Origin: JBOHER01 sp050701115
Lineage (GTDB): Bacteria; Actinomycetota; Actinomycetes; Mycobacteriales; Pseudonocardiaceae
Length of the DNA stretch: 36,948 bases
Reading direction: 5' to 3'
NCBI GenBank assembly: GCA_050701115.1
Contig: JBOHER010000292.1
Location: 1 to 36,948, forward strand
Shown here: in pieces, positions 17,777 to 28,406 of the stretch
Layout of the letters: every line of letters starts with the position of its first letter
Numbering within the stretch: the stretch's first letter is position 1
Notes under the pieces: model-generated
What the model saw: only the letters and a program-made list of their open reading frames with translations
Database searches by the model: none
Told to the model about the DNA's origin: nothing
Program-made: the position numbers and the translations under genes

Positions 17777-18640
17777 TTATCGCTGGTCCACGAGGACCAG
17801 CGTCCCCAGTGGCACCTCGGTGAGGCGGTTCAGTGCGTCCTTGGGAACCCGGATGCAGCCATGGCTGCTGGCGGTACCGAGGACATCGGTGGTCGGCCAG
17901 GTGTGGATGGCCACCGTACCCGGCCCTCCGCCGAAGCTGTCCAGCGTGTCGCTGTGCGATCCGAGCGGAAGGATGACCGGGGAGTACCTCTGCTTAGGGT
18001 CAACGATCGACCCCAGAAGGAAGGTACGGCCCGTTGGTGTCGGCGTGTCCCGTTTGCCGATGCCGATCGGCCATGAGCCGGTTTCCCGGCCCTCTAGGAT
18101 CAATTCCAGCCGCATCGACGCCAGATGAACCCGGATCAGGTAGGGCGTGTACGCGCGGTCGAGCTGACTGTCTCGCAGCCACCCGGTTGACCCGTTCGGC
18201 CGCGATGGCAGCAGCACCTGCACCCAGCCGGGCCGCCCATTGATCACAGGCAGCCAGGTGTCTCCGAGTTGGGTCGGCTCCATCGTGGCGATCTGCTTGC
18301 CGCCGGGCTTGGCGTACACCGGCACGCGCTCACGGGGATGCACGATGAGGCCTTCGGTCTCCTGCCGCGGGGAAGGATCTTGCGGTGCGGACGCGATGGT
18401 GGTGTAGGTGTTGGACACCGTGACGCCGACCGGCCTCGGCTTATCACTCTTTCGAGTGATCTTGTCGACCTTCGGCGGATCTGCCGAATTGGTGGAGCCG
18501 TTTGACGCACTGCCCAGCCACATCAGGACGCCGAGCACCAGGGCGACGGCGAGGACGCCGGCGACGGCAGACGTCACCATGTACCGCCACTGACCTCGCC
18601 GCGCGTTGTCCCTGGCGCCTCGCTGCTGCCCGGTGGTCAC
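17777..18640 (-). CDS. L,D-transpeptidase (YkuD), module copy 2
   Basis: A 287-residue paralogue of the enzyme at 15681-16514, with the same layout: membrane helix (about 23-46), SH3-like region (WLPVINGRPGWVQVLLPS), and YkuD domain ending HTWPTTDVLGTASSHGCIRV with nucleophile Cys262. GTG 18640 (MTTGQQRGARDN) was chosen because it aligns with copy 1; a TTG at 18658 in the same frame is possible. The last roughly 200 coding bases are about 90% identical to copy 1 by hand count, while the linker after the membrane helix has diverged. The LPVTG protein follows after 19 bases. Role: 3-3 peptidoglycan cross-linking or protein attachment to the wall. Confidence 0.86.
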   Translation of the reverse strand: MTTGQQRGARDNARRGQWRYMVTSAVAGVLAVALVLGVLMWLGSASNGSTNSADPPKVDKITRKSDKPRPVGVTVSNTYTTIASAPQDPSPRQETEGLIVHPRERVPVYAKPGGKQIATMEPTQLGDTWLPVINGRPGWVQVLLPSRPNGSTGWLRDSQLDRAYTPYLIRVHLASMRLELILEGRETGSWPIGIGKRDTPTPTGRTFLLGSIVDPKQRYSPVILPLGSHSDTLDSFGGGPGTVAIHTWPTTDVLGTASSHGCIRVPKDALNRLTEVPLGTLVLVDQR

Positions 18641-18820
18641 ATGAGCCCTACCCCTCAACCGACATCGTCACCGCCAGTCGCGGGATTGTCGGCTATATCT
18701 ACCCTGTCCGAGTGAACGTTACAGCCGCTTTCGAGTGACGGGCTGGGGGAAACTAGCGGATCATTCGTTATGGGGCAGCAACCTCGTTGCGCCGTTGTGG
18801 CTACTCAGTTGAGCGCAGCC

Positions 18821-19537
18821 TCAGCCCACAACGCTGCGCATGATCAGCGCCGCTGCGCTGATCGCCGCCACACCCAGGACGGCAGGGCGCATCCACCCGC
18901 CGTCGAGCACCTTGCGCAGCGGGCCGGACAGCAGGAAACCGGCTACCAGGAACGGCAACAGCAGCGCGGACTTCCCGATCGGATCGCCGTGGACCTGGCC
19001 ACCGATGGCGAGTGCGCCGACCGAGACCAATGAGCCGATGGCGAAGTACGAGGCCATCGTGGCGCGAATCGTCGGTCCGGTCTCGTGCTGGTAGAGCAGC
19101 GCGATCGGCGGGCCGCCGATGGTGGCTGCCGTGCCGAAGGTGCCGCCCGCGACGCCGGCGACAACGAGTGCCCGCGGCGTCGGCCGAGGGTGCCAGGAAA
19201 TCAGCGACAGGGCCACGCACACCAGTACGGCTACGCCGACCACCACCGAGAACGGTCGTTGCGGCAGTAGGGCAACCGCCAGCACGCCCAGCACGGAGCC
19301 CGGCACCCGGCCGACCATCGCCCACCCCACGCCGGACCAGTCCGCATGCCGATACTCCCGCCCGACGGTCAGCACCGCGTGCACGGTGGACACCAGCAGC
19401 AATGGCACGGGGATCAGCGTTGGATCGAGCAGCGCGAAGATCGGCGCGGCGACCAGGTTCATCCCGTAGCCCACCGAACCCTGCATAACGGCACCGACCA
19501 TGAGTACAAGCCCGGCTGCCAATAGTGCGTACGACAC
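18821..19537 (-). CDS. TauE/SafE-family sulfite exporter-like permease
   Basis: A 238-residue, very hydrophobic protein compatible with about eight membrane helices and the TauE/SafE (DUF81) family, whose members move sulfite, sulfoacetate or related organosulfur anions. Family-like features are the N-terminal GLVLMVGAVMQGSVGYGMNL and the second-half repeat GTFGTAATIGGPPIALLY. GTG 19537 has GGAGG five bases upstream. It lies downstream of acn on the same strand, with two hairpins between them, so it is probably a separate unit. The substrate is not known. Confidence 0.82.
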   Translation of the reverse strand: MSYALLAAGLVLMVGAVMQGSVGYGMNLVAAPIFALLDPTLIPVPLLLVSTVHAVLTVGREYRHADWSGVGWAMVGRVPGSVLGVLAVALLPQRPFSVVVGVAVLVCVALSLISWHPRPTPRALVVAGVAGGTFGTAATIGGPPIALLYQHETGPTIRATMASYFAIGSLVSVGALAIGGQVHGDPIGKSALLLPFLVAGFLLSGPLRKVLDGGWMRPAVLGVAAISAAALIMRSVVG

Positions 19538-19591
19538 CCTGCCCTCCGATCACAGCGGGCCTCCGGTTCGCGGCGGTTAGAGACCCGTAGC

Positions 19592-19628
19592 GCGGGGTTT
19601 GTGGGTCTTGAAGACGCCCAAACCCCGC
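19592..19628. terminator. Hairpin upstream of the TauE/SafE gene
   Basis: A 10-bp perfect inverted repeat, GCGGGGTTTG at 19592-19601 and CAAACCCCGC at 19619-19628, with a 17-base loop. It lies between acn and the TauE/SafE gene, both leftward, and may be a second terminator for acn. Confidence 0.6.
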
Positions 19629-19657
19629 TTCTGAGGGTCGTCAGCTGTTACAAACCA

Positions 19658-19690
19658 GTGGGGCCGCCCGATCATGCCGGACGGCCCCAC
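19658..19690 (-). terminator. Terminator of acn
   Basis: A GC-rich hairpin 17 bases beyond the acn stop: GTGGGGCCG (19658-19666) pairs with CGGCCCCAC (19682-19690), then after one C/A mismatch CCG pairs with CGG, leaving a 7-base loop. There is no U-tract. Confidence 0.75.
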
Positions 19691-19706
19691 CTTGGTCGCG
19701 ATGACG

Positions 19707-22562
<2,856 letters not shown>

Positions 22563-22621
22563 GTCTAACTCCATCGCGGTCGGCAGGGGGCGGCCTGTGT
22601 GGGGGCGTCAGTTCGAGTCAA

Positions 22622-22650
22622 ACAGTACGCCTGTACTTTTTAGAGTTCAA
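22622..22650 (-). promoter_or_regulatory. acn promoter
   Basis: On the minus strand a sigma-70-like promoter is readable: -35 TTGAAC (22650-22645), a 17-base spacer, and -10 TACTGT (22627-22622). Transcription would start near 22615, giving a leader of about 50 bases before GTG 22562. The AcnR-like operator covers the downstream spacer and most of the -10 element, the geometry of a repressor site. Confidence 0.65.
22623..22638. promoter_or_regulatory. Putative AcnR operator in the acn promoter
   Basis: On the minus strand the site reads AAGTACAGGCGTACTG. It matches the AcnR consensus CAGNACN3CGTACTG (from memory) except at the first base, and it is an inverted repeat AGTAC-N4-GTACT. It overlaps the -10 element of the predicted promoter, so binding should block RNA polymerase. 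Confidence 0.7.
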
Positions 22651-22705
22651 GTCGACCCGGTGGTGTGCGGTGTGAGGCGTGCTGCTGTGCCGCGGTCCCA
22701 GTGCC

Positions 22706-22777
22706 GCCAAGTCGGTGCCGGGGATGGCCAACTCGGCGACCGGACGGGCCAAGTCGGTGCCGGGGATGGCCAACTCG
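22706..22777 (-). repeat. 21-bp-period repeat, four units (locus 2)
   Basis: Seen on the + strand as GCCAAGTCG (22706), GCCAACTCG (22727), GCCAAGTCG (22748) and GCCAACTCG (22769): four units exactly 21 bases apart, alternating between G and C in the middle. On the minus strand this is the CGAGTTGGC core of the other two loci. The units also form a 42-base tandem repeat, with 30 bases (22707-22736) identical to 22749-22778. Confidence 0.88.
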
Positions 22778-23011
22778 GTGCGGGGAATGGAAACGAACTC
22801 CTCAGTCAGGTGAATTCGGTGAACGACACTTCTGTACCCGCAACTCCACTTTCCATGCTTGTGTGTGACGTCAGTTATATCTGTGGTTAATGATCCTCCA
22901 GTGATAAGTGGTGGATGTGAGCCATTTGTGGCACAGTTTGCTTGCTGAGGTGTGTGGTGTTACGCGCCCGCGCCGGCAGCACGACAAACCCGGGAGCGGG
23001 AGGTGGAGGAC

Positions 23012-24358
23012 GTGCCAGCGAGGCAGCGTGACGGGCAGGGGAGTACGGCCCGCGGCCCACGGTGGTTGGTGACAGGTTCGGTGGGACTCGCGCTCGTGCT
23101 CGGCGTCACCGGCACGGCCGCCGCAGTGCCGCCGCCACCACCCAACCCGAGCGACTCCGAGATCGACGCGAGCCGCTCGGAAGCGCGCAAGCGCGCGGGT
23201 CAGGTCGGCCAGTTGACCAATGAGCTCGCCCAGGCCGAGGACCGCTTGGCCCAGTTGCGCGACGAGGTCGCGCTCAAGCAGGAGCTGGCCAACAAGGCGC
23301 TGGTCGACATGGAGGCGGCGCAGGACGAGGCGAGTACGGCCAAGCGGGAGGCGCAGGCCGCGCGCCGGGAATCGATCGCCGCCGCGGGGGAGATCGACAA
23401 GGCGCGCGAGCGCGTGGACCGATTCGTGGCGGGCAGCTTCCAACAGGGCAGCACCATCGGTTCGATGTCGGCCTACCTCGGTTCGGACAGCCCCGAGGAT
23501 CTGCTTGCCCGCTCCCAGCTGTTGGAATCGGTCGGCGGAAGCGAGCTCAACGCCCTCGAAGGGGTGCGTAAGGCGCGGGTGGAGAAGTCCAACGCCGATG
23601 CCGCGGCCAGGAAAGCGGTCGAGGTCGCCGAGGAGAAGCAGCGTGCGGCCGAGCGGGCCAAGAGCAACGCCGACGCGGCGCATGCGACGGCGGTGGCCGC
23701 TCGCCAGAGTCAGACCACGCGAGCCGCCGCGCTGGAGGCAGACCGCGACAAGGTGCAGCGGCGGCTCTACGAAGCCCAGTCGACGGTGCGGGGCCTGGAA
23801 GGCCAGCGCCAGCGCTACCAGGACTGGCAAGCCGCTAAACTTCGCGAGGAGGCCGAGCGCGCCCGAAAGGCCGCCCTCGCCGCGGCAGCCAACGGCTCCG
23901 GCGGCGGCACCAAGGATCGTCCGGCTTCGTCTTCGTCCCTGGCGACCGTGGAGACGGTCATTGCCAGGGCGATGTCCCAGCTCGGCGTGCCCTACGCCTG
24001 GGGTGGCGGCAATACCTCTGGGCCTACCTACGGCATCCGGGATGGCGGCGTGGCCGACAGCTACGGCGACTACAACAAGATCGGCTTCGACTGCTCAGGC
24101 CTGATGATCTACGCATTCGCGCCGGTGAAGGGCCTGGCGCATTACAGCGGATACCAGTACCACTCCGGGCGAAAGGTGCCGCTGTCCCAGATGCGCAGGG
24201 GCGACATGTTGTTCTGGGGCAACTCACGGATCCACCACGTCGCGCTCTACCTCGGCAACGGCCAGATGATCGAAGCACCCCAGTCCGGGCTACGGGTGCG
24301 CATCGCGCCGGTGCGCTGGGGCGACATCCTGCCCTATGCCACCCGGCTGATCGGCTGA
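23012..24358 (+). CDS. RipA-like NlpC/P60 peptidoglycan endopeptidase
   Basis: A 448-residue secreted D,L-endopeptidase that cuts peptidoglycan stem peptides, with a likely role in cell separation. The signal peptide is about residues 18-38 (WLVTGSVGLALVLGVTGTAAA). A long Ala/Glu/Arg-rich coiled coil follows (about 50-290), then a Gly/Ser linker and the NlpC/P60 domain (about 312-448) with Cys361 in GFDCSGLM, His409 in HHVALYLG and Glu421 in MIEAPQSG. GTG 23012 was chosen for its GGGAGG eight bases upstream. Position and layout match M. tuberculosis RipA (Rv1477); the second hydrolase RipB and Rv1476 of that locus are absent here. Confidence 0.9.
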   Translation: MPARQRDGQGSTARGPRWLVTGSVGLALVLGVTGTAAAVPPPPPNPSDSEIDASRSEARKRAGQVGQLTNELAQAEDRLAQLRDEVALKQELANKALVDMEAAQDEASTAKREAQAARRESIAAAGEIDKARERVDRFVAGSFQQGSTIGSMSAYLGSDSPEDLLARSQLLESVGGSELNALEGVRKARVEKSNADAAARKAVEVAEEKQRAAERAKSNADAAHATAVAARQSQTTRAAALEADRDKVQRRLYEAQSTVRGLEGQRQRYQDWQAAKLREEAERARKAALAAAANGSGGGTKDRPASSSSLATVETVIARAMSQLGVPYAWGGGNTSGPTYGIRDGGVADSYGDYNKIGFDCSGLMIYAFAPVKGLAHYSGYQYHSGRKVPLSQMRRGDMLFWGNSRIHHVALYLGNGQMIEAPQSGLRVRIAPVRWGDILPYATRLIG

Positions 24359-24373
24359 CCGCCGAGGCAGACT

Positions 24374-24640
24374 GTGTCTTATGCGGAAGTCGGGTTATGC
24401 ACGGTCGCCGGTGCACCCGCCGTGCGTGTCTCACCTGCATCCAGCCGCCACGAGCGGGCCTCCGCCCTGGAAGGCGCGCTCCCCGCGCGTCCGCAGGGTG
24501 CCTCACCGCACCGCAGCCTGCGCGGCTTGTCCATTGTGGACGTACCAGGCGATCCGGGCGAGGTCGCCGACGTGGACACCGAGGACGACCTGCGCCGTGC
24601 CCGGGCCGCCGACGACCCTTCACATCGGTCACACCGTTGA
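24374..24640 (+). pseudogene. Possible C-terminal remnant of a nucleotidyltransferase (MobA/CofC-like)
   Basis: An open frame of 88 codons between the ripA-like gene and moxR. Its last third, SIVDVPGDPGEVADVDTEDD then LRRARAA, resembles the C-terminal end of MobA/CofC-type nucleotidyltransferases, which often finish with a DPG...DVDTPEDL segment. The upstream part has no recognisable N-terminal GG-rich nucleotide-binding motif, and no good ribosome site is seen. The rest of the gene is not in the window. This would be a degraded remnant left inside an otherwise conserved gene block. The resemblance rests on a short segment, so chance is possible. Confidence 0.35.
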
Positions 24641-24689
24641 TCGAGCACAGTACGCATGGGCAGGCTTGTACGTTCTTCAGGGAGGCACC

Positions 24690-25769
24690 GTGACCGAACC
24701 CGGCTACTCCGGAGTTCCGCAGGACTGGGATGGCGTTGCGCAGCAGACGACTCCTGCCCGCGACGCGCAGTTGCTCGAAGGCACCGTGTTCGAGGTCAAG
24801 CGGATCATCGTGGGCCAGGATCGTCTGGTGGAGCGCATGCTGGCCGGGCTGCTCGCCAGAGGCCATCTGCTCCTCGAAGGTGTCCCCGGGGTGGCCAAGA
24901 CGCTCGCGGTGGAGACGTTCGCCCGGGTGGTCGGCGGATCGTTCTCGCGCGTGCAGTTCACTCCCGACCTGGTGCCCGCCGACATCCTCGGTACCCGGAT
25001 CTACCGCCAGGGGCAGGAGAAGTTCGACGTCGAACTCGGCCCCGTCGTGGCGAACTTCGTGCTGGCAGACGAGATCAACCGGGCCCCGGCCAAGGTGCAG
25101 TCGGCGATGCTGGAAGTGATGGCCGAGCGGCACGTGTCCATCGGCGGCAGGACCTTCCCGATGCCGGATCCGTTCCTCGTGCTCGCGACCCAGAACCCGA
25201 TCGAGAACGAGGGCGTCTATCCGCTACCCGAGGCGCAGCGCGACCGTTTCCTTTTCAAGATCGTCGTGGACTATCCGTCCGCGGAGGAAGAGCGCGAGAT
25301 CGTCTACCGGATGGGCGTGAGTCCGCCCGAGCCGCATGAGGTGCTGACCCCGCAGGAGCTGGTCCGGCTGCAGAATGTGGCCTCCCAGGTGTTCGTGCAC
25401 CACGCACTGGTCGATTACGTGGTACGCATGGTGATGGCCACCCGCACACCGGGCGAGCACGGTTTGTCCGATGTCGCAGGCTGGGTGTCCTACGGTGCTT
25501 CGCCACGGGCCAGTCTCGGCACCATCGCCGCGGCCAGGGCGCTGGCGCTGATACGGGGCCGGGACTACGTGCTGCCGCAGGACGTGGTGGATGTCGCACC
25601 CGATGTGCTCCGGCACCGGCTGGTGTTGTCCTACGACGCGCTCGCCGACGGCGTGCCGCTCGACCACATCATCACCAGGGTGTTGCAGACCGTTCCGCTG
25701 CCGCAGGTGTCGGCGCGCCCGCAAGCCGCCCCCATGCAGCAGATGACGGCCGGGGTACCCGGTAGGTAG
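24690..25769 (+). CDS. MoxR-family AAA+ ATPase
   Basis: A 359-residue AAA+ ATPase of the MoxR family, thought to act as a chaperone-like remodelling factor together with neighbouring VWA proteins. Walker A is GVPGVAKT (64-71), Walker B is FVLADE (123-128), and the sensor region includes ATQNPIENEG with the MoxR-typical YPLPEAQRDRF. The frame is open about 100 codons upstream, but GTG 24690 has GGGAGG just ahead of it and gives the normal family length. It heads a moxR-DUF58-VWA operon that matches M. tuberculosis moxR1-Rv1480-Rv1481. Confidence 0.93.
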   Translation: MTEPGYSGVPQDWDGVAQQTTPARDAQLLEGTVFEVKRIIVGQDRLVERMLAGLLARGHLLLEGVPGVAKTLAVETFARVVGGSFSRVQFTPDLVPADILGTRIYRQGQEKFDVELGPVVANFVLADEINRAPAKVQSAMLEVMAERHVSIGGRTFPMPDPFLVLATQNPIENEGVYPLPEAQRDRFLFKIVVDYPSAEEEREIVYRMGVSPPEPHEVLTPQELVRLQNVASQVFVHHALVDYVVRMVMATRTPGEHGLSDVAGWVSYGASPRASLGTIAAARALALIRGRDYVLPQDVVDVAPDVLRHRLVLSYDALADGVPLDHIITRVLQTVPLPQVSARPQAAPMQQMTAGVPGR

Positions 25770-25777
25770 GAAGTCCA

Positions 25778-26722
25778 TTGCCTCCCATCTCCGATCGCAA
25801 GCATCACGGGTGGGCGCCACCGGCCCTCAGCGGAGATCGCCTTGAAGCCGGCCTGCGCACCCTGGAACTCGAGGTGCGCCGCAGGCTGGACGGTCTGCTG
25901 CAAGGCAATCACCTCGGTTTGGTGCCAGGCCCTGGTTCCGAATCGGGGGAAGCCCGGCCGTACCAGCCCGGCGACGATGTGCGCCGGATGGACTGGGCGG
26001 TCACCGCGCGGACGACCGTTCCGCATATCAGGGACACCGTCGCCGATCGCGAGCTGGAGACCTGGATCGTGGCCGACCTGTCGGCCAGCCTCGACTTCGG
26101 CACCGCCCTCTGCGAGAAGCGGGATCTGGTGGTCTGCGCGGTCGCCGCGATCGCCCACCTCACCGGCGGTGGCGGCAACCGCATCGGTGCGTTGATCTCC
26201 AACGGCGCGCTGACCAAGCGGATCCCGGCGCGCGGCGGGCTGGCGCACGCGCGGGGGATGGTCCGCGCGGTAGCCGAGACCCCGCGCGCTTCCGAAGGAA
26301 CGCGGGGCGATCTCGCCGTGGCGGTCGAACAGCTGCGCAGGCCACCTCGACGCAGGGGACTCGCCGTGGTCGTTTCCGACTTCCTTGGCGGCACCGAGTG
26401 GCAACGCCCGTTGCGCGCGCTGTCGGCTCGCCATGACCTGATCGGTGTCGAGGTGCTCGATCCGCGCGACGTGGACCTGCCCGAGGTGGGCACCGTGGTG
26501 CTCGCCGATCCGGAGACCGGCCGACAACGCGAGGTGCACGCGTCGGCGTTGCTGCGCAAGGAATTCGCGGCCGCCGCGCAGGCGCACCGGGATGAGGTCG
26601 CCCTCGGACTGCGCAGGGCGGGAGCGGGTCACCTGGTGTTGCGCACCGATTCGGACTGGATTGCGGACACGGTCCGGTTCGTGGTCGCGCGCAAACGAAG
26701 GTGGTCGGGGGGTGTGCTATGA
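25778..26722 (+). CDS. DUF58 domain protein
   Basis: A 314-residue protein of the DUF58 family, partner of MoxR ATPases and related at fold level to VWA domains. The family signature is clear: GEARPYQPGDDVRRMDWAVT at about residue 57. The C-terminal half carries VVVSDF, a VWA-like strand. The start is TTG 25778, eight bases after moxR ends, with AGGAAG just upstream. The stop overlaps the next start (ATGA, 26719-26722). Biochemical function is unknown; the conserved trio suggests a complex at the cell envelope. Confidence 0.88.
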   Translation: MPPISDRKHHGWAPPALSGDRLEAGLRTLELEVRRRLDGLLQGNHLGLVPGPGSESGEARPYQPGDDVRRMDWAVTARTTVPHIRDTVADRELETWIVADLSASLDFGTALCEKRDLVVCAVAAIAHLTGGGGNRIGALISNGALTKRIPARGGLAHARGMVRAVAETPRASEGTRGDLAVAVEQLRRPPRRRGLAVVVSDFLGGTEWQRPLRALSARHDLIGVEVLDPRDVDLPEVGTVVLADPETGRQREVHASALLRKEFAAAAQAHRDEVALGLRRAGAGHLVLRTDSDWIADTVRFVVARKRRWSGGVL

Positions 26723-27702
26723 GCCTGACCGGTTTCACCGCGCCCTGGTGGTTCGTGCTGCTGCTGGTGGTCGGCGGGATCGCCTTCGGCTATGCGTGGG
26801 TGCAGCGGGTGCGGAAGAAGCGGACCTTGCGGTTCTCGAATCTGGAACTGCTGGAGACGGTGGCCCCGGCATCGCCGGGCTGGGTGCGGCATGTGCCGGC
26901 CGGGTTACTGATCGTCGCGTTGCTGCTGTTGACCGTGGCGCTGGCTGGGCCGACGGCCGAACAGAAGGTGCCGCGAAACCGGGCCACGGTGATGTTGGTG
27001 ATGGACACTTCGCTGTCCATGGAGGCCACCGATGTCGCGCCGAGCAGGATCGATGCGGCCAAGAACGCGGCGAAATCGTTCGCCGACGGGATGACGCCGG
27101 GCGTCAACCTGGGTGTCATCTCCTTCGCGGGCACCGCCTCGGTGCTGGTGGCTCCGACTACCGAGCGGGCTGGGGCTGTCCGGGCGATCTCGAACCTCAA
27201 CCTCGCGGAGTCGACGGCTACCGGTGAAGGCATCTTCGCCGCATTGCAGGCCATCGAGGGCTTTTCCGCGGTGGTCGGCGGGGCGGACGGGCCCCCGCCC
27301 GCACGGATCGTGCTGATGACCGATGGCAAGCAGACCGTACCCACTCAGGATCCCTACGACCCGCGGGGCGGGTTCACCGCTGCGCAGTCCGCCCGGCAGG
27401 CCAAGATCCCTATCTCGACGATCTCGTTCGGTACCTCGCACGGCACGGTCGACATCGAGGGGCGATCGGTCGCTGTGGAGGTCGACGACACGTCGATGAA
27501 GGAGATCGCGCGGATCTCCGGCGGCGACTTCTACAAGGCGGCGACCGCACAAGAACTGCAGCGCGTCTACGACGATCTCGGCGAGCAGATCGGCTACGAG
27601 ACGAAGCGGGCCGATGCCAGCAGGCCATGGGTCGCGCTGGGCACGCTGATGCTCATCGGTTCGGCCGGTACCGCGTTGTTCATCGGCCAGCGGCTGCCGT
27701 AA
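26719..27702 (+). CDS. VWA domain membrane protein (Rv1481-like)
   Basis: A 327-residue membrane protein with helices at about 10-27 and 58-76 and a third near the C-terminus (about 303-321). Between them lies a von Willebrand A domain whose metal-ion site is intact: VMDTSLSM, with Asp96, Ser98 and Ser100. ATG 26719 was preferred to a GTG 18 bases earlier because it overlaps the DUF58 stop and has a GGGGGG ribosome site. The protein probably acts with the MoxR ATPase and DUF58 protein encoded upstream. It converges on trmL, with 21-bp repeats in the gap. Confidence 0.9.
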   Translation: MSLTGFTAPWWFVLLLVVGGIAFGYAWVQRVRKKRTLRFSNLELLETVAPASPGWVRHVPAGLLIVALLLLTVALAGPTAEQKVPRNRATVMLVMDTSLSMEATDVAPSRIDAAKNAAKSFADGMTPGVNLGVISFAGTASVLVAPTTERAGAVRAISNLNLAESTATGEGIFAALQAIEGFSAVVGGADGPPPARIVLMTDGKQTVPTQDPYDPRGGFTAAQSARQAKIPISTISFGTSHGTVDIEGRSVAVEVDDTSMKEIARISGGDFYKAATAQELQRVYDDLGEQIGYETKRADASRPWVALGTLMLIGSAGTALFIGQRLP

Positions 27703-27713
27703 CCGGGCGCCGC

Positions 27714-27764
27714 CGAGTTGGCCGCCCGCGCCGCCGAGTTTGCCGCCCGCGCCGCCGAGTTGGC
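27714..27764 (+). repeat. 21-bp-period repeat, three copies of CGAGTT(G/T)GC (locus 3)
   Basis: CGAGTTGGC at 27714, CGAGTTTGC at 27735 and CGAGTTGGC at 27756, exactly 21 bases apart, in the 88-base gap between the convergent VWA and trmL genes. The intervening bases are also similar here (CGCCCGCGCCGC), making this the most regular of the three loci. Confidence 0.88.
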
Positions 27765-27790
27765 CCGTGGGCGTACCGCAGGTTGCCTGC

Positions 27791-28270
27791 TTACAGATCG
27801 CCAGGGACCACAGCCTCGGCGAATCCGTGCTGGCGCCACGCTTCGTACACCGCGACCGAGGCCGCGTTCGCGAGGTTCAGGGAGCGCGACCCGGCCACCA
27901 TGGGCAACCGTATCCGGTCGGCGACCTGCTCGGCGCGGAGCACGTCCTCGGGCAGTCCGGCGGATTCCGGTCCGAACAGCAGCACATCGCCGGGTTGGTA
28001 TGCCACCTCCGTGTAGGAACGCCGCGCGGAAGTGGTGAACGCGTAGACGGAGGCGGAGCCGAAGGCGCGCCAAGCCGATTCGAGGTCGGCGTGCACGTGC
28101 ACGACCGCCAGATCGTGATAGTCGAGCCCCGCGCGCCGCAATCGCCGGGTATCCAAGGAAAACCCCAGCGGCTCGATCAGATGCAGTGCACAGCCGGTGT
28201 TGGCGGCCAGCCGGATCGCATTACCGGTATTGGGCGGGATCTCAGGGCGATAGAAGGCGACTCTGAACAC
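27791..28270 (-). CDS. trmL: tRNA (cytidine(34)-2'-O)-methyltransferase, TrmL/SpoU family
   Basis: A 159-residue SPOUT methyltransferase that 2'-O-methylates the wobble base of tRNA-Leu isoacceptors. The three SpoU motifs are present: PEIPPNTGNAIRLAANTGC near the N-terminus, LLFGPESAGLP in the middle, and RSLNLANAASVAVYEAWRQ at the C-terminus with the SAM-binding trefoil knot. GTG 28270 gives the normal length (about 155-160); an upstream in-frame start would add a stretch without family character. It occupies the position of Rv1482c in the mycobacterial block. It is divergent from fabG and convergent with the VWA gene. Confidence 0.9.
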   Translation of the reverse strand: MFRVAFYRPEIPPNTGNAIRLAANTGCALHLIEPLGFSLDTRRLRRAGLDYHDLAVVHVHADLESAWRAFGSASVYAFTTSARRSYTEVAYQPGDVLLFGPESAGLPEDVLRAEQVADRIRLPMVAGSRSLNLANAASVAVYEAWRQHGFAEAVVPGDL

Positions 28271-28406
28271 CCCGTGATGGTCGCACCCGCGGCGGACTTC
28301 TCGACACTGCCGCATGGCGCGCGCCACTCCGCAGTCCTGACTGGTCAGTAACTCGCTAGCCTCACAGCGTAGGCATCAGCCAGCTGTGAGTGAGGAGAGA
28401 AGATAC

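Larger units (their letters stand above)
22563..23011. other. Divergent intergenic region between acn and the ripA-like gene
   Basis: These 449 bases separate the divergent starts. From left to right they hold the acn leader, promoter and AcnR-like operator (22622-22650), the second locus of 21-bp repeats (22706-22777), and a relatively AT-rich stretch (about 22860-22950) that probably carries the promoter of the ripA-like gene. I could not fix a -35/-10 pair for the latter. No gene is supported here. Confidence 0.5.

Noticed and set aside
22860..23011. A c-di-AMP (ydaO-type) riboswitch upstream of the ripA-like gene
   Set aside because: Such riboswitches precede some actinobacterial cell-wall hydrolase genes, but none of the conserved stems or loop sequences could be found here.
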